Positions 49,901 to 62,332 of a stretch of DNA of 64,000 nt are shown here, one piece after another; within the stretch, counting starts at the first letter, position 1, and each line of letters starts with the position of its first letter. Source of the DNA: Membranipora membranacea (taxonomy: Eukaryota; Bryozoa; Gymnolaemata; Cheilostomatida; Membraniporidae); contig OU612073.1 of NCBI GenBank assembly GCA_914767715.1, positions 21,576,001 to 21,640,000 of the forward strand. Direction: 5' to 3'. The notes under the pieces were generated by a model. That model ran no database searches. It saw nothing but the letters and a program-made list of their open reading frames with translations, and had not been told where the DNA came from. Position numbers and translations under genes: made by a program.

Positions 49901-52900
49901 CTATTTTAGCCTTCGTGTTTTCCTCATAGGAGAAGACAGATTTGAATGAATTAATGAGATTTGAAGCTCTATAGGCTACTACCATGAAAACAGGACAGAG
50001 GCTTTGCAGTGACGGTATATAAATCTTCTCGCTGATAGAGAGCCAAGTGAATGCTTGTTAAACAACATGTGGTGACAATCGGATCACTTGGCTCCCTAGT
50101 AAATTGATGATGCAATGATTGATATCGGTGATTTAAAGTGATTTCACTTCTACAGACCATTACTCTTGAGTAGTAGTAAGCTGGAACTTTGTAGGCGGCA
50201 GATGATAAAACAACAGGAATAACCCATATCCTATAAGTAAGCTACCACCCAATGATTTATTGCATCACATTGTTGTGTCATGGTACTTACTGCAAGTGTC
50301 TGATTTGTTTCATTGGATTTCTGACTGAAGTCTCAGATTTTACACCCTTTTATAAAGCAGACAGTATATTTTGACACAGACAGCCAGTACGCCTTTTATT
50401 AATGACAAACAGAACTTTCAGTCAGAACTAACTGTATTTTTGTATATTCGATTTCATTCCTTGATCACTTAGCCTGTATATAAATAAATTTTCATGTTTG
50501 CCTCAAAAGTGCCTATTTCAACTACTGAAATCATAATTTGAAGAGGAACGATACATTTTATGGACACTAGCTGTCAATAATGGTAATTTGAGTGGTCTCA
50601 GCAGAATTATGCAGATCTATTCATAACAACACCAATAACAGCAGTGAACTCAAGTTTTTACAGTGCCCATAGCACTCGTACTGCACTCTACACCTATGTA
50701 CCTTTCTGCAAAGGACTGCCTGGAATGAATGGTGCACCAGTGCTATATTTAGAATGACTACCATCACTGGAAATCAAACCAGTGTCAATGAACCTCCCCT
50801 TGATCGTAAACCCTTCCAGACTCCCTATACTAGCAACAGAGTTAAGACTAGGTTGGGTAGGTAAAGCCCCGGCTGTGGCACATAAAACCAAAACTAAAAT
50901 GGCAAGATCATTCTACTTCAAATTTTCTTACCCCACTAAAAGTTCAGTAAGCTAACATTTAAATCACCTTAAAATGCTATCTCCATTTTATCTTCTGGGG
51001 GAATGACAGTTTTAAAATGCCTTCACACATGAATGATTGAGATTCAACCATAACATGCCTGGGGTTGGTTAGTTATCCTGGTTGGACATTTAAACCAAAA
51101 GAATCTGCACGTTTTCTATTCTGTGGTCTACAGCAGTCTTAATGGCTGGGGATGATCCTTCACACAGTTATTTGTTATCCAAAGAAAATTTGAGACCCAA
51201 AATCGTTGGGACCAGTTTATTCAGCAGTTTCACATTGATGAGTAATCCATAGTCTGAGTTGTGTAACTCTTACGTGTTATTTCACTACTGAAGCTAATTC
51301 CACTTGCCTTGGAGTGTCAAGTCATGACTAATGGGTTTAGAGTTTTACCTAATGATCTCTAGATCAAGATTGATCCAGTTTACCTCCACTTCAGTTGCTC
51401 TCCTCCATTGCTAAGCCCCCCTGGTTTATAGATGGATGAGATCAACTGTAAACGCTGGCAAAATGGATCAAACTTGGTCTATGTAGTCCCAGAACTCTGT
51501 CAGCTGGCTCCCTGAGTAGAATTATTTAGTTGAAGTGAATTTATATAGTTTGTTAATTTTCAAATCATCTACTCTCAGCTTCCTGTACAATAGAGTGCAA
51601 TGTGAGACTATTACAAACAACCATCATCACTCCAAGTAACAGCCAAACCATCCATCTGTCCAACAACTACAAACCTTTTTGAAGAAGTCGCGGTCCATTT
51701 TACGACTGGCTGAGTTATCTATTAGGATTTCCATATCCTCAATCTCAGCAGACTCATCTCCCCCCTCGGTTACGCTCTGACCTTGGCCTGATGACATCAC
51801 TGTACGGCCTGCGTGTGTGATCGCAGGTGTGGATACATAATCTGATGTGTCTACACCAGGGGGAGGCTCAGCGTATAATAACTTCCCCTATAAACAAATA
51901 AATCATGTGATGTTTGGCAAGTAATGATCATAGCTTATCTCTGCCTGTCAACTTGTACCGATGTGACTCTCTGAAATAACACTCCCAGAACGTCCTCATG
52001 CTTCAAAAGCCTCAAAGTTATCACTCAAAGAAAAGGTTGTGAATTTTGGGCCTTGGCATCATTCAAATTAATATACTTAAAATTGATGATTAATTATAAT
52101 ATGACCTTCCTTTTTATGATATTATTATAAAAGTTGCATCTACAGTTGGTACAGTAAAGCTGTTGCATGCTGTGTTCATGATTCTGTCTAATTGGATTAT
52201 GTTAATCCTGCTTATCTGTTAATCTGCAACTATGACATTGACTTACATTGACATAATCCTTGAGTAGAATTCTGGCAGATCTGGGGCAATCTGGTACTCC
52301 ACTAGCAGTCATAAAACCTCTCATAGCTACAAAATATGAACATTAACTCATTAGAGCTGATCAAACAACCAAATATGAACACACTATGGTGTTTAGGCAG
52401 AAAGCGAGGCTGCTCAAACAACCACAGGAGTGTCATATAAAAATACAGAGTGTCAACTTCTATAACAAAAAAAACCTACAAAGTTTAGTTTAGTAGTATT
52501 TTTGAGAGGGGTTTCTGAACCATGTAATGGTAGACTTTTCCGTTGGCTTTAAGGAATGAAAGATAGCTCATTACTGATGACTGATGAAATTCCTAATTCA
52601 TAGCTTTATAGGTTTCCACTGCCAATAGATTGAAGATGTTAACAAGCAACAACCAATCATATTGCTTGTATCAAGATCCTGGACCAAATAACAAAGTGCA
52701 TAACCGGTGATTAGATAAGTTTCAGGCAAAACCAGGACACACTGGTAATATTGTGTTCTAAAGGAATCCCCATTTACAAAACCAATCAATCATTCTGTGG
52801 GAAAATGCCAATTTTGAAGGTTGTTTATTGCATAAGCCTTGTTAGTTGAAACGTTTGGAAACCTGCTAGAAGGAAGTTTAAATTCAGACTTTGGAATTCC

Positions 52901-55900
52901 CCATTCAGCTGATTAATAAACAAATCCAACTACCAACATCTGAAGAAGCAATACGCTTATTTGATCGATAAATGCACCTAAAGTGTGAAAACTGTAACAT
53001 TCCTTGGCTTGTCATGTTATCTCTCAAAAATTATGTGGTCACTAATCCTTTGAACCCAGAGTATAAGGAATTGTCCTCTCCCCAACTAAGATGAGACAAC
53101 TTCCTTGATGATTTGTCTAGGTTGGTATTTGTCTACCAAAAGCCTTGTGTGACTTGTAAGTGTATAAATTAATCACAGAGATTATGTCTTTGAAATGGTT
53201 CATAAGTGGTTTTCGTTTAGGTGTGTGGCGACTTAAAAGTGAGTGTGGCGACATGTAAATTTGAAATCTTTTTCTTTTTTTTAAACTCAGCAATTCAAAT
53301 GTCCAAAGTCTGGTGATTTTATAGTGAGACTTTACTGTTTACAGGTTGAGTGTAGATATAAGTGACAAACTTACAAACATAGTGATAACATTAAGTTTTG
53401 AACAGTAGAGATTGTCCAATAACAACATTTTGATATGTCAGTGACACTGTTACTAAATAAAACATGAAATATGTCCTTCTCTCCCAATATAATTACTTAC
53501 CACCATAAGCATTCAATATTTCAAGGTCAGTCGGAGGCCGATGTGGGTCCTCCCCTTCTTTAGGTTTACGTATCGATATGGCATATGTCACCTCCAGTGT
53601 TTGCCTGAAGGAAAATAGAAAAACTGAAATAAAGTGATCACAAATGGTGCCGGTGCTCGAAGCTCCAACATTATTTTCACCATTTTGTTGTCTTTGCCAT
53701 AACATTTATATCCCAAACCCATGCGGCAGTCTCGGATACGATAATAATAAATTATTACTAATACATGAATCCTCTTGCTGGGATCAAAATCTCAGAACCA
53801 AGCATAGATAAGCAACATTGTGTGTTGTTGAATAAGTCAGATAATGAGGATTTCCAATCATTCTGTTGGACAACCTTATATTACACATTGTACAAGATAT
53901 ACATACTCTTATTCAGTCCCTATCACCTCTACAGATGCAAATGTGACTGAAATTTCACCATTTTTTGTGAGTAATAGCCTCTATGAATTTGTGTGGGCAT
54001 GGCTTATATTATAGTCAAAGTAAATACCTGGGTATTTTGTGAGACATGGCTTTTGTAGCAGGGCTAAGATTATGACCTAAGGCCACTCCAAATTAATACC
54101 TAGATGACAATAGGCAGATTTGTAGGTGAAGAGAGGAGTTTTTTTATTTAATAATTTCATCCCTATAAAACAGCTGGAGTTAGAATATTCTTTTATTTTA
54201 TCTATATACCCTGAACTCAAGTGGAGGAAAAATGCTATTTTAATTTCTCTTTTTGACCAGGAGGTAGAATGTTTTTTTTCCAGCTGGCGTCTCGCGTTAT
54301 TTTAATTTTATCAGGGCTCTGACAAGATGACGGGCGTTCATCTAGATCAAGGAGCTAGATCAATGTATTGAAGTGGCCAAAGTAAATACCTGGGTATTCT
54401 GTGAGACATAGCGTTAGTAGCAGGGCGATGATCTCTCATCTGATCAATAGGTAATATCCCATTTAGTATCATCTCAGCCTTAGTCGTTACAAACGAGGGC
54501 ATAACCAAACCTGCAAAAAAGAAACGAAGCATGTAGGAAGAGAAATATGAAGATAAATCCCGGTGCTTCTTCTGAAGAGAGGGCCAATTCATAACATAAC
54601 TGGCCAAGCCGCAATTTTACTCCAACTAACAAAATTATGTTCCAACTAGCGTACTTTTATGTTAGCAAAAACAAGCTCTAGAGAACACAAGCTCTTCTAC
54701 AGTATGATACCGTAGTAAAACATAATATTTATAATAATAAAACAAGCCTATGAACACAGGCTATTAGCTTAGATTTGGCTAGCTTTTCTATAGTGCTATA
54801 TTACTTAGCCTATGAACTCAGACTATATTGATAAAGGCGATATGATATGCTGTTGACAAACCTGGGCAGTCACAGAGCATCGTGTCGCTGTCGATATATA
54901 GTGTCTGGAAATGTTTAGTTCTTCCTGGTGTGGCAGATACAGGACACTTCTTAGCTTGTAATATAGCATTTATAGTAGAACTTTTACCCACGTTAGGATA
55001 TCCAACCTTAAAAGCCCAAATAATGTTATTGAGACAGCACAAAATGAGTGAACATCTATCTCTAACAAGATATTATTGGTGACATAGAAACTTAACTCGT
55101 AACTTCACTCAGTTAATTCAAGCGTTTAAAATCAAGAACTGCAAAAATAGCTGCTAGCATAGTATAGTATAGTATAGTATATCATAGTATAGCATATTAA
55201 AGTATAGTATATTACAGCTCACGTTCAGGTAATTATTAATTTCACAACACAGAACAGTTTTGCTAGTCTGAGAAATCTCACCAAGCCTATAGTGAGTAAA
55301 CCATCCATCTGCGTCTTCTCTGGTCTGAGTGCCTTGAGCTGTTCCACTAGTTCTGTAGCCGAGTACAAAGTGGGACTGTTCTGTATATCTGAACTTTGAC
55401 CTTCAGCATTAACCTCTGACTGCTGCTGGCCCTCGGCACACGCATCACAACTCTGTAAAAAGTAGGTATGGTTAAAACTAGCTTGTCTTTACGAGCTTGT
55501 CAAGGCAGGTTAGCTTAAAATAGAAGCTATACAGCAGCATAAAATTTTCTATAAATAAAGTCCGAACTATTGCAATTGAACTGAAGATAAAGCTATGCAT
55601 TTTCATAAATCTGAAAAAATATTTAGCATCAACAGATTTTGAGGATTTCTTTTCATTCCTATTATAAATTAACAAGTTTGACATCAGCATTATTACTTAT
55701 CAACAATTCAGACAGCAGTGCTACATCAACAGACCTGGTCAGTTTCCATATTTGCCATGTCTTCTTGTTGTACATCTGCTGGCATATTGGATTTCTCTTC
55801 TTCTTGAGCATCAGTTGGTTCCTGCTCTGTTTCTTCCTCATCACTGGACTCATCATCGCCCTCCTCCTCTGTGACTTGGGCATCTTCAGCCTCATCAGCC

Positions 55901-58147
55901 TCATCAGTATCAAGCTCCTCTTGACGCTCAGCCTCAAGCTTTGCAGACCAGAAGAAAACTCGGATTCCCTCTCCATTGAAATAATCACACCAATACTCTC
56001 TATAAAGTCAGTAAAACTTATATGTCAGGGTTGTGTCAGTGAAGGACTGGGGTAGAAGCTTGAATTAAATCTATGAGTTATGAATGGAGATATTCCTGTA
56101 CAATGTACTTGTATAATATACTGAATAGATGTTCTAACATGACTAGAACTCAATGTAGGTAAATGTCGGATCATGTATGATCCAATTAACCTGCATTTTT
56201 AGTTGCTCCCTTCAAGCCAGCAGACCAGTATAATGGGAAAAACCGGAATGTAGGTAATTTGGATCAAACTTGATCTAGGTATAAGTCACCTTTGTTCTGG
56301 AGTGAGGAAATCACTTTTATTGATTAGTATGGCGTTGACCTTGTTTTTATCCACCTCACTAACATACGCTTCAAGATCCTCACATCTAAACAGTAGAGGA
56401 TTACGGCTATCCACTATCTGTACCACGATATCACTGAAATATAAATAATGATAACATCAGTAAAATCATAAATATCATTGTTATATCAGGAGTTGTCTTT
56501 TCATTTCATGATTTCTTACGGGAAAAGAGTACTCTGGTTTCCATAGAAGACTGCAGTCAGTGAATATGATTCAATCTATCCATCAAGTAAAACATTATAC
56601 ACAGATAATAGGATAGGACAGAACGTTGAAGAGATAAAGATCTTTTCTTAGATATGACAGGACATTTACATCAATAATTTTAAAACTGAATTGACTAAAA
56701 TGACAATACCTCCAACTTGTGAGTCATCACCTACCTTCTCTCTATAACTCTCCATAATTGTCTCCAAAAGTCAAGATTTCTCTCAAACGGTGTTATAGTA
56801 ATTTTGTCTATCTCCTGTAGTTCAGCTAAGCTACGCCTCCACTCCAGAAAGTCCTGCCTCTCCAAAGCCTGCAGCTCCTCAGCTGACATTCCACCGTGCC
56901 AGTTTGGTCTGAAAATAGTCGAGACATAGCTTTACCTCATTTTACCGTTTTATCGTAGCAGATAGGGTCACCTGTCTTTATACCTAAGATCTAAAAAAGC
57001 TAAAGCAGTTATGTTCATTTTGAGACCCTTTGATTATTGAGTACATATTGTATAAAAAATAGTCTACAGAAGGTACAAATTAATCTTTAAATTACAAAAA
57101 ACCATTAGTACACGTGGTAAACAAACCTTCGGGGAATTCTGAGGTGTGTTTTGTGTTGGTCCTGCACTTCATGGATATCCTTCAATTCTGCTTCTGTTAA
57201 TAATCCAGGCGCTGCTATGGGACCTGAGGAAACTATCTACAAACACATCAAATTGACTATGAAGTACCAGGTTGAGATCTAACACACACTCAACAGATAA
57301 TAAATAATAAGGATAAAAAATCACGATTCAGGAATTCTGCAGCATGAAATCAAAACCAGGGTTCTGCACGCTGGCCCTAAACCTACATTACAGCTGAGTC
57401 TGATCACCGTGTCTGACATATTATGTTGACTGCTCGAGACTATTAATATTGACACCTACCTCTATGTTTAGTTTTTCAGCAGTGAATTCTGTACCGGCTA
57501 GTTCTGCAGTAGCTAGGAAGTCATCGAGTTGGTTTTGCTCAGTGCACGACTGAAGATTCAGCCGTCCCCAATCATAACCATCATCAAGTTCGCTTGTGTG
57601 TAACTGAAATTAATCGAGCAATTATTAATCACATTTATACAGTGTGATGTCAATTCGAATGAAGATTTGCCAGAAAAACCAAAATATTCTCCATGCATGC
57701 AAAGGAGTAGATAAAAACCTCGGATATCCTCATGTCAAAATATTTGCGTTTATTATTTTTGGATGGTGCTCCAGCAAATCATGTCAGTCAATCAAATTAT
57801 GAGTGAGTGAAAACGTACAATAATAATTATTATCGCATATAATCAGGCCGAGGTAAAACTATTGAGTTCGATATCTCAATCAATAAAACCAACTTAAACT
57901 CCCCATTCATCCGTTACAATTTGGCCACTGTTACTGTTACTTACTCTACTCACTGAGTAACCTAACTCTAACTTACTCCCTACTCTACTGGTCTGCTTAA
58001 AGATGAGTTAGTTAGGTACCCTGGCACAAATATGTACACACTACTCCACTACTACCTAGAGAAGAGAGTGACCAGGGGACATCATGGTTACATAATATAT
58101 ATGTAAACATGATGCCCCTGGTCACTCTCTTTTCTAGTAGGTATGTT

Positions 58148-58178
<31 letters not shown>

Positions 58179-58385
58179 CATCATCATTATCTATTTATTT
58201 ATTCACTTCAGTTCAGTGGACTCAATCAGTCAGTGAGAGTGAAGCAAGTAAGTTACTCTATTCTACTACTCTACTGTACTTACAAATGAGTCAGCTGATT
58301 TGTGTGGATTTTTCTTGGCAAATCTGTCTTTGATGATGCCAGCAGCAAGGCTTGGTCCCTTTCCCTTTTTCTTGTTTTTGCCCAT
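46950..58385 (-). CDS. LSG1: LSG1, large-subunit GTPase 1 (60S ribosome biogenesis)
   Basis: Thirteen minus-strand exons: 58385-58284, 57603-57460, 57236-57127, 56908-56735, 56433-56290, 55999-55735, 55452-55282, 55006-54862, 54510-54390, 53604-53501, 52326-52247, 51887-51675 and 47093-46950, total 1917 nt, 638 aa (human about 658). All phases fit. The family GTPase releases NMD3 from cytoplasmic pre-60S subunits. Its circularly permuted GTPase order is clear: G4 NKSD at about 215, G5 SAK at about 233, an Asp/Glu-rich insert, then G1 GYPNVGKSS at about 372 and G3 DCPG at about 417. Other signatures are SELDDGYDWGRLNLQS, PFERNLDFWRQLWRVIERSD, GILPIDQMRDH, EDPHRPPT and the basic C-terminus NKKEKARRLYGHLDQ. 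N-terminus MGKNKKKGKG is basic as expected. The last intron (4.6 kb) contains an antisense death-domain ORF. It shares a short divergent promoter with YJU2. Confidence 0.97.
48637..48782 (+). CDS. Protein-like reading frame just upstream of, and overlapping, the death-domain ORF
   Basis: After CTATTTTCAG at 48627-48636 an exon-like ORF reads TLYRDQDICLCLPLGADL, then KDKYLYRVFPVTPDTVWELV, and stops at 48782. It overlaps the start of the death-domain ORF by 43 bp in a frame that would need a -1 shift to continue into it. A 49-bp GT..AG segment (48588-48636) precedes it. Possible readings: 5' part of the same gene with a frameshift (real, programmed or a sequencing error), a missed intron, or an unrelated ORF. 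Confidence 0.35.
48740..49669 (+). CDS. Death-domain protein ORF nested antisense in the last LSG1 intron
   Basis: Uninterrupted 309-codon ORF from ATG 48740 (MGAGPSSISSDPGMKR). Residues 20-75 are Pro/Ser-rich (RPLPDTPIPESAPPLPPAR, a possible SH3 ligand). The middle contains LLKLIPGLLDLDEVVKPLQ. The C-terminal ~95 residues (from SRQEREKFCLRLDF through GRGWKLLAQKV, YPVVEVLLEHWYKL and LPATRQTIIDILTQ) have the pattern of a death domain like those of UNC5 netrin receptors and NF-kB precursors. It is longer than any other intact ORF in the window. It may be a single-exon gene, the last exon of a longer gene or a retroposed copy. An overlapping upstream ORF in another frame (48637-48782) also looks coding. 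A G-rich tract follows 142 bp after the stop. Confidence 0.75.
   Translation: MGAGPSSISSDPGMKRSHSHPPNKLSIQHRPLPDTPIPESAPPLPPARTNRVQSAPNLQYGRPRNTKPEAPKSNPLLKLIPGLLDLDEVVKPLQAHQYFEDIYIRGIRILGENPDPQHANNYNNHKTDTVKKGSYVRFEEFLENVHVKPDDVELSQDYLPRLSTPNRHCPSDNIYTSDSVDNTLMMMLNRLPSYSDQNYRPCPLGMSRQEREKFCLRLDFTGNSVMIGRGWKLLAQKVIDIDTDDMSLIENFSYQYRYPVVEVLLEHWYKLYTLPSPKCLLPATRQTIIDILTQEKDWTVVLEQSFILT
49812..49846 (+). repeat. G-run tract with quadruplex potential
   Basis: A purine/G tract with at least six runs of three or more G separated by one or two bases (GGGCAGGGGCAGGGGGAGGG and onward). It lies 142 bp after the stop of the death-domain ORF, on its coding strand. Confidence 0.8.
50702..50872 (-). CDS. 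Orphan exon-like ORF in the last LSG1 intron
   Basis: A 171-nt open segment on the minus strand is bounded by GTGCCACAG| at 50873 and AAAG|GTACAT at 50702. It is phase 1 at both ends and encodes a Ser/Gly-rich peptide (GALPTQPSLNSVASIGSLEG, then FTIKGRFIDTG). The LSG1 intron around it is phase 0, so it cannot be an LSG1 cassette exon. No partner exons were found. Confidence 0.35.
54016..54063 (-). pseudogene. Duplicated LSG1 exon 9 3' end and splice donor
   Basis: 48 bp match 54378-54425 at 44 of 48 positions. On the minus strand the block encodes PATKAMSHKIPR in place of PATNAMSHRIPR and keeps the same AG|GTATTT donor. The upstream two thirds of the exon are not duplicated. It lies in the intron after the original, probably a decaying partial duplicate. 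Confidence 0.7.
58056..58137. repeat. Long near-perfect hairpin in LSG1 intron 1
   Basis: Arms of roughly 38 bp, including AGAGAGTGACCAGGGG and its complement CCCCTGGTCACTCTCT, with only a few mismatches and a one-base bulge, around a short AT-rich centre. A (TA)n tract follows at 58150-58178. It could be a small inverted-repeat element or a transcribed hairpin. Confidence 0.85.
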
Positions 58386-58900
58386 TTTACTGGTATCACT
58401 GTGTGCAGTGAGTATAGAACCCTAGAAAAGACTACAAGTTTGCTATCAATGTAATGTTTATCTCCAGTCCAGCACAAGACAATGTGTTTCCTGCGTAGCC
58501 AGATTAAAGCTGTCATAAATGAGGAAATACTGCTTCATTTCTTTGAGACTTATTGTGATATTAGAGAGTCTTTGTTAGGTCTATGAAAAAATACTATCAC
58601 TCCATTCACAGCTCACTTAACAAAAACGATTATCCAATCAACATAACGCTTAGAATTTAATAACATAGCCTAGAGATGTGAGTCCATAACTGGGTACAAA
58701 TGTATAAGGGAGGCTTGAGTAGCACCCTTCACACATATAAGACCCAAACTATTGAGAAAGTGTTGATTTTCTATGAAGAACTCAGAAATCCTAAGAAAAA
58801 TTTGTCACCAATAAGGACAATTGTTGGTCCTCTCCTCATTACCAGTACTGTGAACTTTTGTTATAAATACCTGGAGGTCTTGTACAATTCATATTAAGAG
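58386..58900. promoter_or_regulatory. Short divergent promoter region, LSG1 / YJU2
   Basis: Only 515 bp separate the two start codons of oppositely transcribed housekeeping genes (ribosome biogenesis and splicing). A shared bidirectional promoter is the simplest reading. No CpG-rich or TATA signature stands out. Confidence 0.6.
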
Positions 58901-61900
58901 ATGACTGAGAGGAAGACCCTCAATGTAAGTGTCTTCTTTCTTTCTGCTACCTTCCTTCCTAGCTAGTAGTAGTAGTAGGTAGTAGTACCAAAGGGCTAAG
59001 GGGTGTTACCTCTACTATTTCATTATATATCTATTATTCTCTTCTTATATCCAACATAAGTCCTTTGAGTTATGTATACAAGAATGATAATGTTTCTTGC
59101 TATTCTCCATATTCATGTCTATCTGCATTACTTGACTAAACCAATCAATTCCATTGTTGTAGTCTGTCCAGTGTTGTGTGGCTTAGTAGTAGATTGTCTT
59201 AATGGCCAAATGGACTTTCCAAATCAACTCAATACCATCACACTATCAACTCTTTTGTAGAACTTCATGTAGGCGGTGAGACATTTGCTATCCATTTGAG
59301 TTAGGTTTATTTATGTACGCTGATTGCTGACGATCATTTAATGCTGATGATATATCTGCCATTTCTGTTATTCAGCGGTACTACCCAGTCGACTATGATC
59401 CTGCTAAAATACCGAAGCTCAAACAGAAGCAAAAGGAACAGAATAGATTATGGGGAATCAGAGTTATGGCTCCATTCAACATGAGGTAGGACCCCTCACA
59501 TGGCATAATACGTTAATTGGCCTGCTCAAGGGCCCAGAATTGAACCAGTTAAGGACAAAACTCATCAAATGGCCGTCAGAAGACTGGTATTAAAATGACC
59601 AAAGTTTGGTCTGGTTTGGCACTGGATGTATTCAATAATCACCCAGGTGGGCGGTGACTGATCAGAATCATGACAAGGCCCGTGTACTTGTATAAGCGTA
59701 TACAGCCCTAGCTCGCATACTGAACCAATGAAGCTACCTAAACAGTGAACACTGTATCACACCACAAGATCGGAAGTTTCTTCACTGTTTCAGATGTAAT
59801 ACGTGTGGAGATTATATCTACAAAGGTAAGAAGTTCAACTCGAGGATGGAGAAAGTGAGAGATAAAGATTACCTGGGTATACAGATTCATAGATTCTACA
59901 TCAGGTGTCCCAAGTGTGTCGGTGTCATAGCCTTCAAGGTTAGTTTGTTTACATTCTGTTTGATGTATTTGCTGTAGTAGAATTCTGAGACCATTTTTGT
60001 CCAGGTTCTCATCAATATCTATGTCTCTCAGTTCAGTCATGCCAACGTTCCCAGAATGCAATTTTAAACTGGAGATCCCAGTAGGATGAGTTCATTGTTG
60101 TCATTGCCCCTTAGATTTAATAACGATATAGTCTATGGGCCAGACTGAATTCAGAAAGTTGCATTGTGGGGTACTCACTGTTCTGCCTTTTTACGTATGC
60201 AATATGTTTGGTTATGTTATGATAATAGATGAGTATTATTGTATAACTTGATCGTAACTGGTTACTCAAATATTAGATGTATTTCTGATCTCAGACAGAC
60301 CCAGAGAATGTAGATTATGAGCTGGAGTCAGGAGCTACTCGTAACTTTGAGGCAGCAAAGACACTCGCTGCCATGGAGAAGAAGAAACAAGACGACCTAG
60401 AAGCAGAGGAGGCTGCTAACCCTATGAAAGTTTGTATATTTTAAATATCTCTGATGATATCACATAGGTGCTGATTTTGCAGGGCTCAAACTGATATCTT
60501 CGATAGATCTCCTTAATTTATATTATGTTTTGTTTTATTTGGTATAATTAGCTTGTTAATCAAGATATTTGGCTTGTTGTAAGGTAGCTCAATCTCTCAC
60601 TTCTCACTTCTTTTTGGATGACAAAAACCTGTGGAAGCAAAAATTAACTTGGTATATTATATGTCTCCTGGGCAAGACAGGTAAACTTTGCATATGCATT
60701 AGTTATGATCTGAGTATGAAAGAAAAGTTAGAAGTTCAAATGAGAGACTTTGATGTAACCTTCTAAAATGCGTTTTCAGTACACTAGTTGTGTTTGTGTG
60801 TGCAGGTGTTGGAGAATCGTACTAAGCAGAGTAGGAATGAGATGGACACGATGGAGGCTCTGAATGAGCTACGAGAGATCAACGCTCGTAACGAGAAGAT
60901 CGATCACGAGGGTATGATAAAGAAAGGTCATCTCTATCAGCAGGAGCTGGAGAGGCTACAGAAGGAGGAGGAAGACCGTATAGTCAGGTTTGTATTAATA
61001 ATCATGTCCAATGCGAGGCACTTTGCTATTGAGAAAATCCGGAAGCATATGTCCTTCCTGTAACTTATCAATTGCTTTTCTGATACCACCATACTTATAC
61101 ATACACTCACATTTATACATCGGCATGTAATGTGGGAGATTTAATCATATTGAATCGATTTCTGATTTTATCTTCTCTACCTAACAGATCTAGTGCAAAT
61201 AAAAATTTGATGCTTTTGCATGATCTCAGTAACTAACATAGATAACGCTCAATTGATGAACTAAATCAGATATAATGATTTTGTATCGGCAAATGTGATT
61301 GTTTGTCAAGAAAATCTACCAAATAATACCACAAATACATCTTTAAAAAATTTCACATACATGTATTAGGAGTTACCTAGGAGTGATTCTTATTATTCAG
61401 AGAGTTATTTGGAGGTTCAAAGGAGGAAATGAATGGAGAGACAATTAGGCGACTCGACTCTGACGACTCGGAGGATGATGATTGGACGATTCCTGCTAAG
61501 CGTGCTCGACCTACATCTGATGACAGTCCATCTACCTCCTCTGACAAAGTATCAACATCTGGTGTGTCCACAGCTGGAGAGGAGATAGAGAGTAGACCCA
61601 CGGACCTTCTCACCAGCTCTGAGGTGAGTTTGGTGACAATTATGTGTTTGTGGAGTCGTTTTGTTTTATGCGAAATATCTCACTCGAGCTAATATCTATC
61701 AGTTAGTGTTATCATGTTATCAGGTGACCAAAGTACAATGTACCATTTCCCCCATACAGTACTGTGATAGGGTTTTTTTATGACAATTGAACAAACATAT
61801 TCTATGGAATTGGAGTTGTGTCTCCTATGATTACGGGTGCACAACTCCAAAATATCTTTAAAATATATCAGAGGGCTTTAATCAGCGAGGATGGGAACTC

Positions 61901-62332
61901 CCCTCTATAATTAAACACTGTTGGATGCTAATTCATTATTTTCAAATACCTTTGCTGTATAATAACTGGTTTATTTGATTCCTCTCTTTTTAGAGTACAA
62001 AAGAAGTAAAGAAACCTAAACCTCTTCCTCACAAGAAGCCGACATCGACAAAAGCTCTGATGTCCAATCTGGTAAAAATCAAAAAATCTACACCAACAGA
62101 TAAAAGTGACACCAATAAAGCTAAGAGAACCTCAGCCTCAGCAGACATCAGTAAATCTGATAAAACAGCGAATAAGGACAGTGCATCGATAGATAGTAAA
62201 TCAGATATAAATAAAACGGGACAGAATGTATCTTCAGCTACTAGTAACACTTCTAATAATGAACAGGCAAATAAAGGCGCGCTGGGCATGCTTGGTAACT
62301 ACAGCTTCAGCAGTGACTCGGATAGTAACTGA
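58901..62332 (+). CDS. YJU2: YJU2 (CCDC94), spliceosome first-step factor
   Basis: Seven plus-strand exons: 58901-58924, 59376-59485, 59794-59938, 60295-60429, 60806-60987, 61401-61623 and 61994-62332, total 1158 nt, 385 aa (human about 323); all phases agree. The start exon codes only MTERKTLN, which matches the family start. Signatures: [36 protein letters not shown], two CxxC pairs (CNTC, CPKC) forming the zinc-binding site, FKTDPENVDYELESGATRNF, NPMKVLENRTK and a Glu/Lys-rich coiled coil. The acidic Ser-rich tail ends LGNYSFSSDSDSN, like other YJU2 proteins. In yeast and human the protein joins the PRP19-associated spliceosome and promotes first-step catalysis; zebrafish ccdc94 has been linked to restraint of p53 (established). 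A polyadenylation signal lies at 62486. Confidence 0.96.

Noticed and set aside
55639-56055. Plus-strand hydrophobic 138-codon ORF
   Set aside because: Mirror image of the acidic Glu/Asp-rich LSG1 exon; the hydrophobic pattern comes from complementing GAG/GAT codons.
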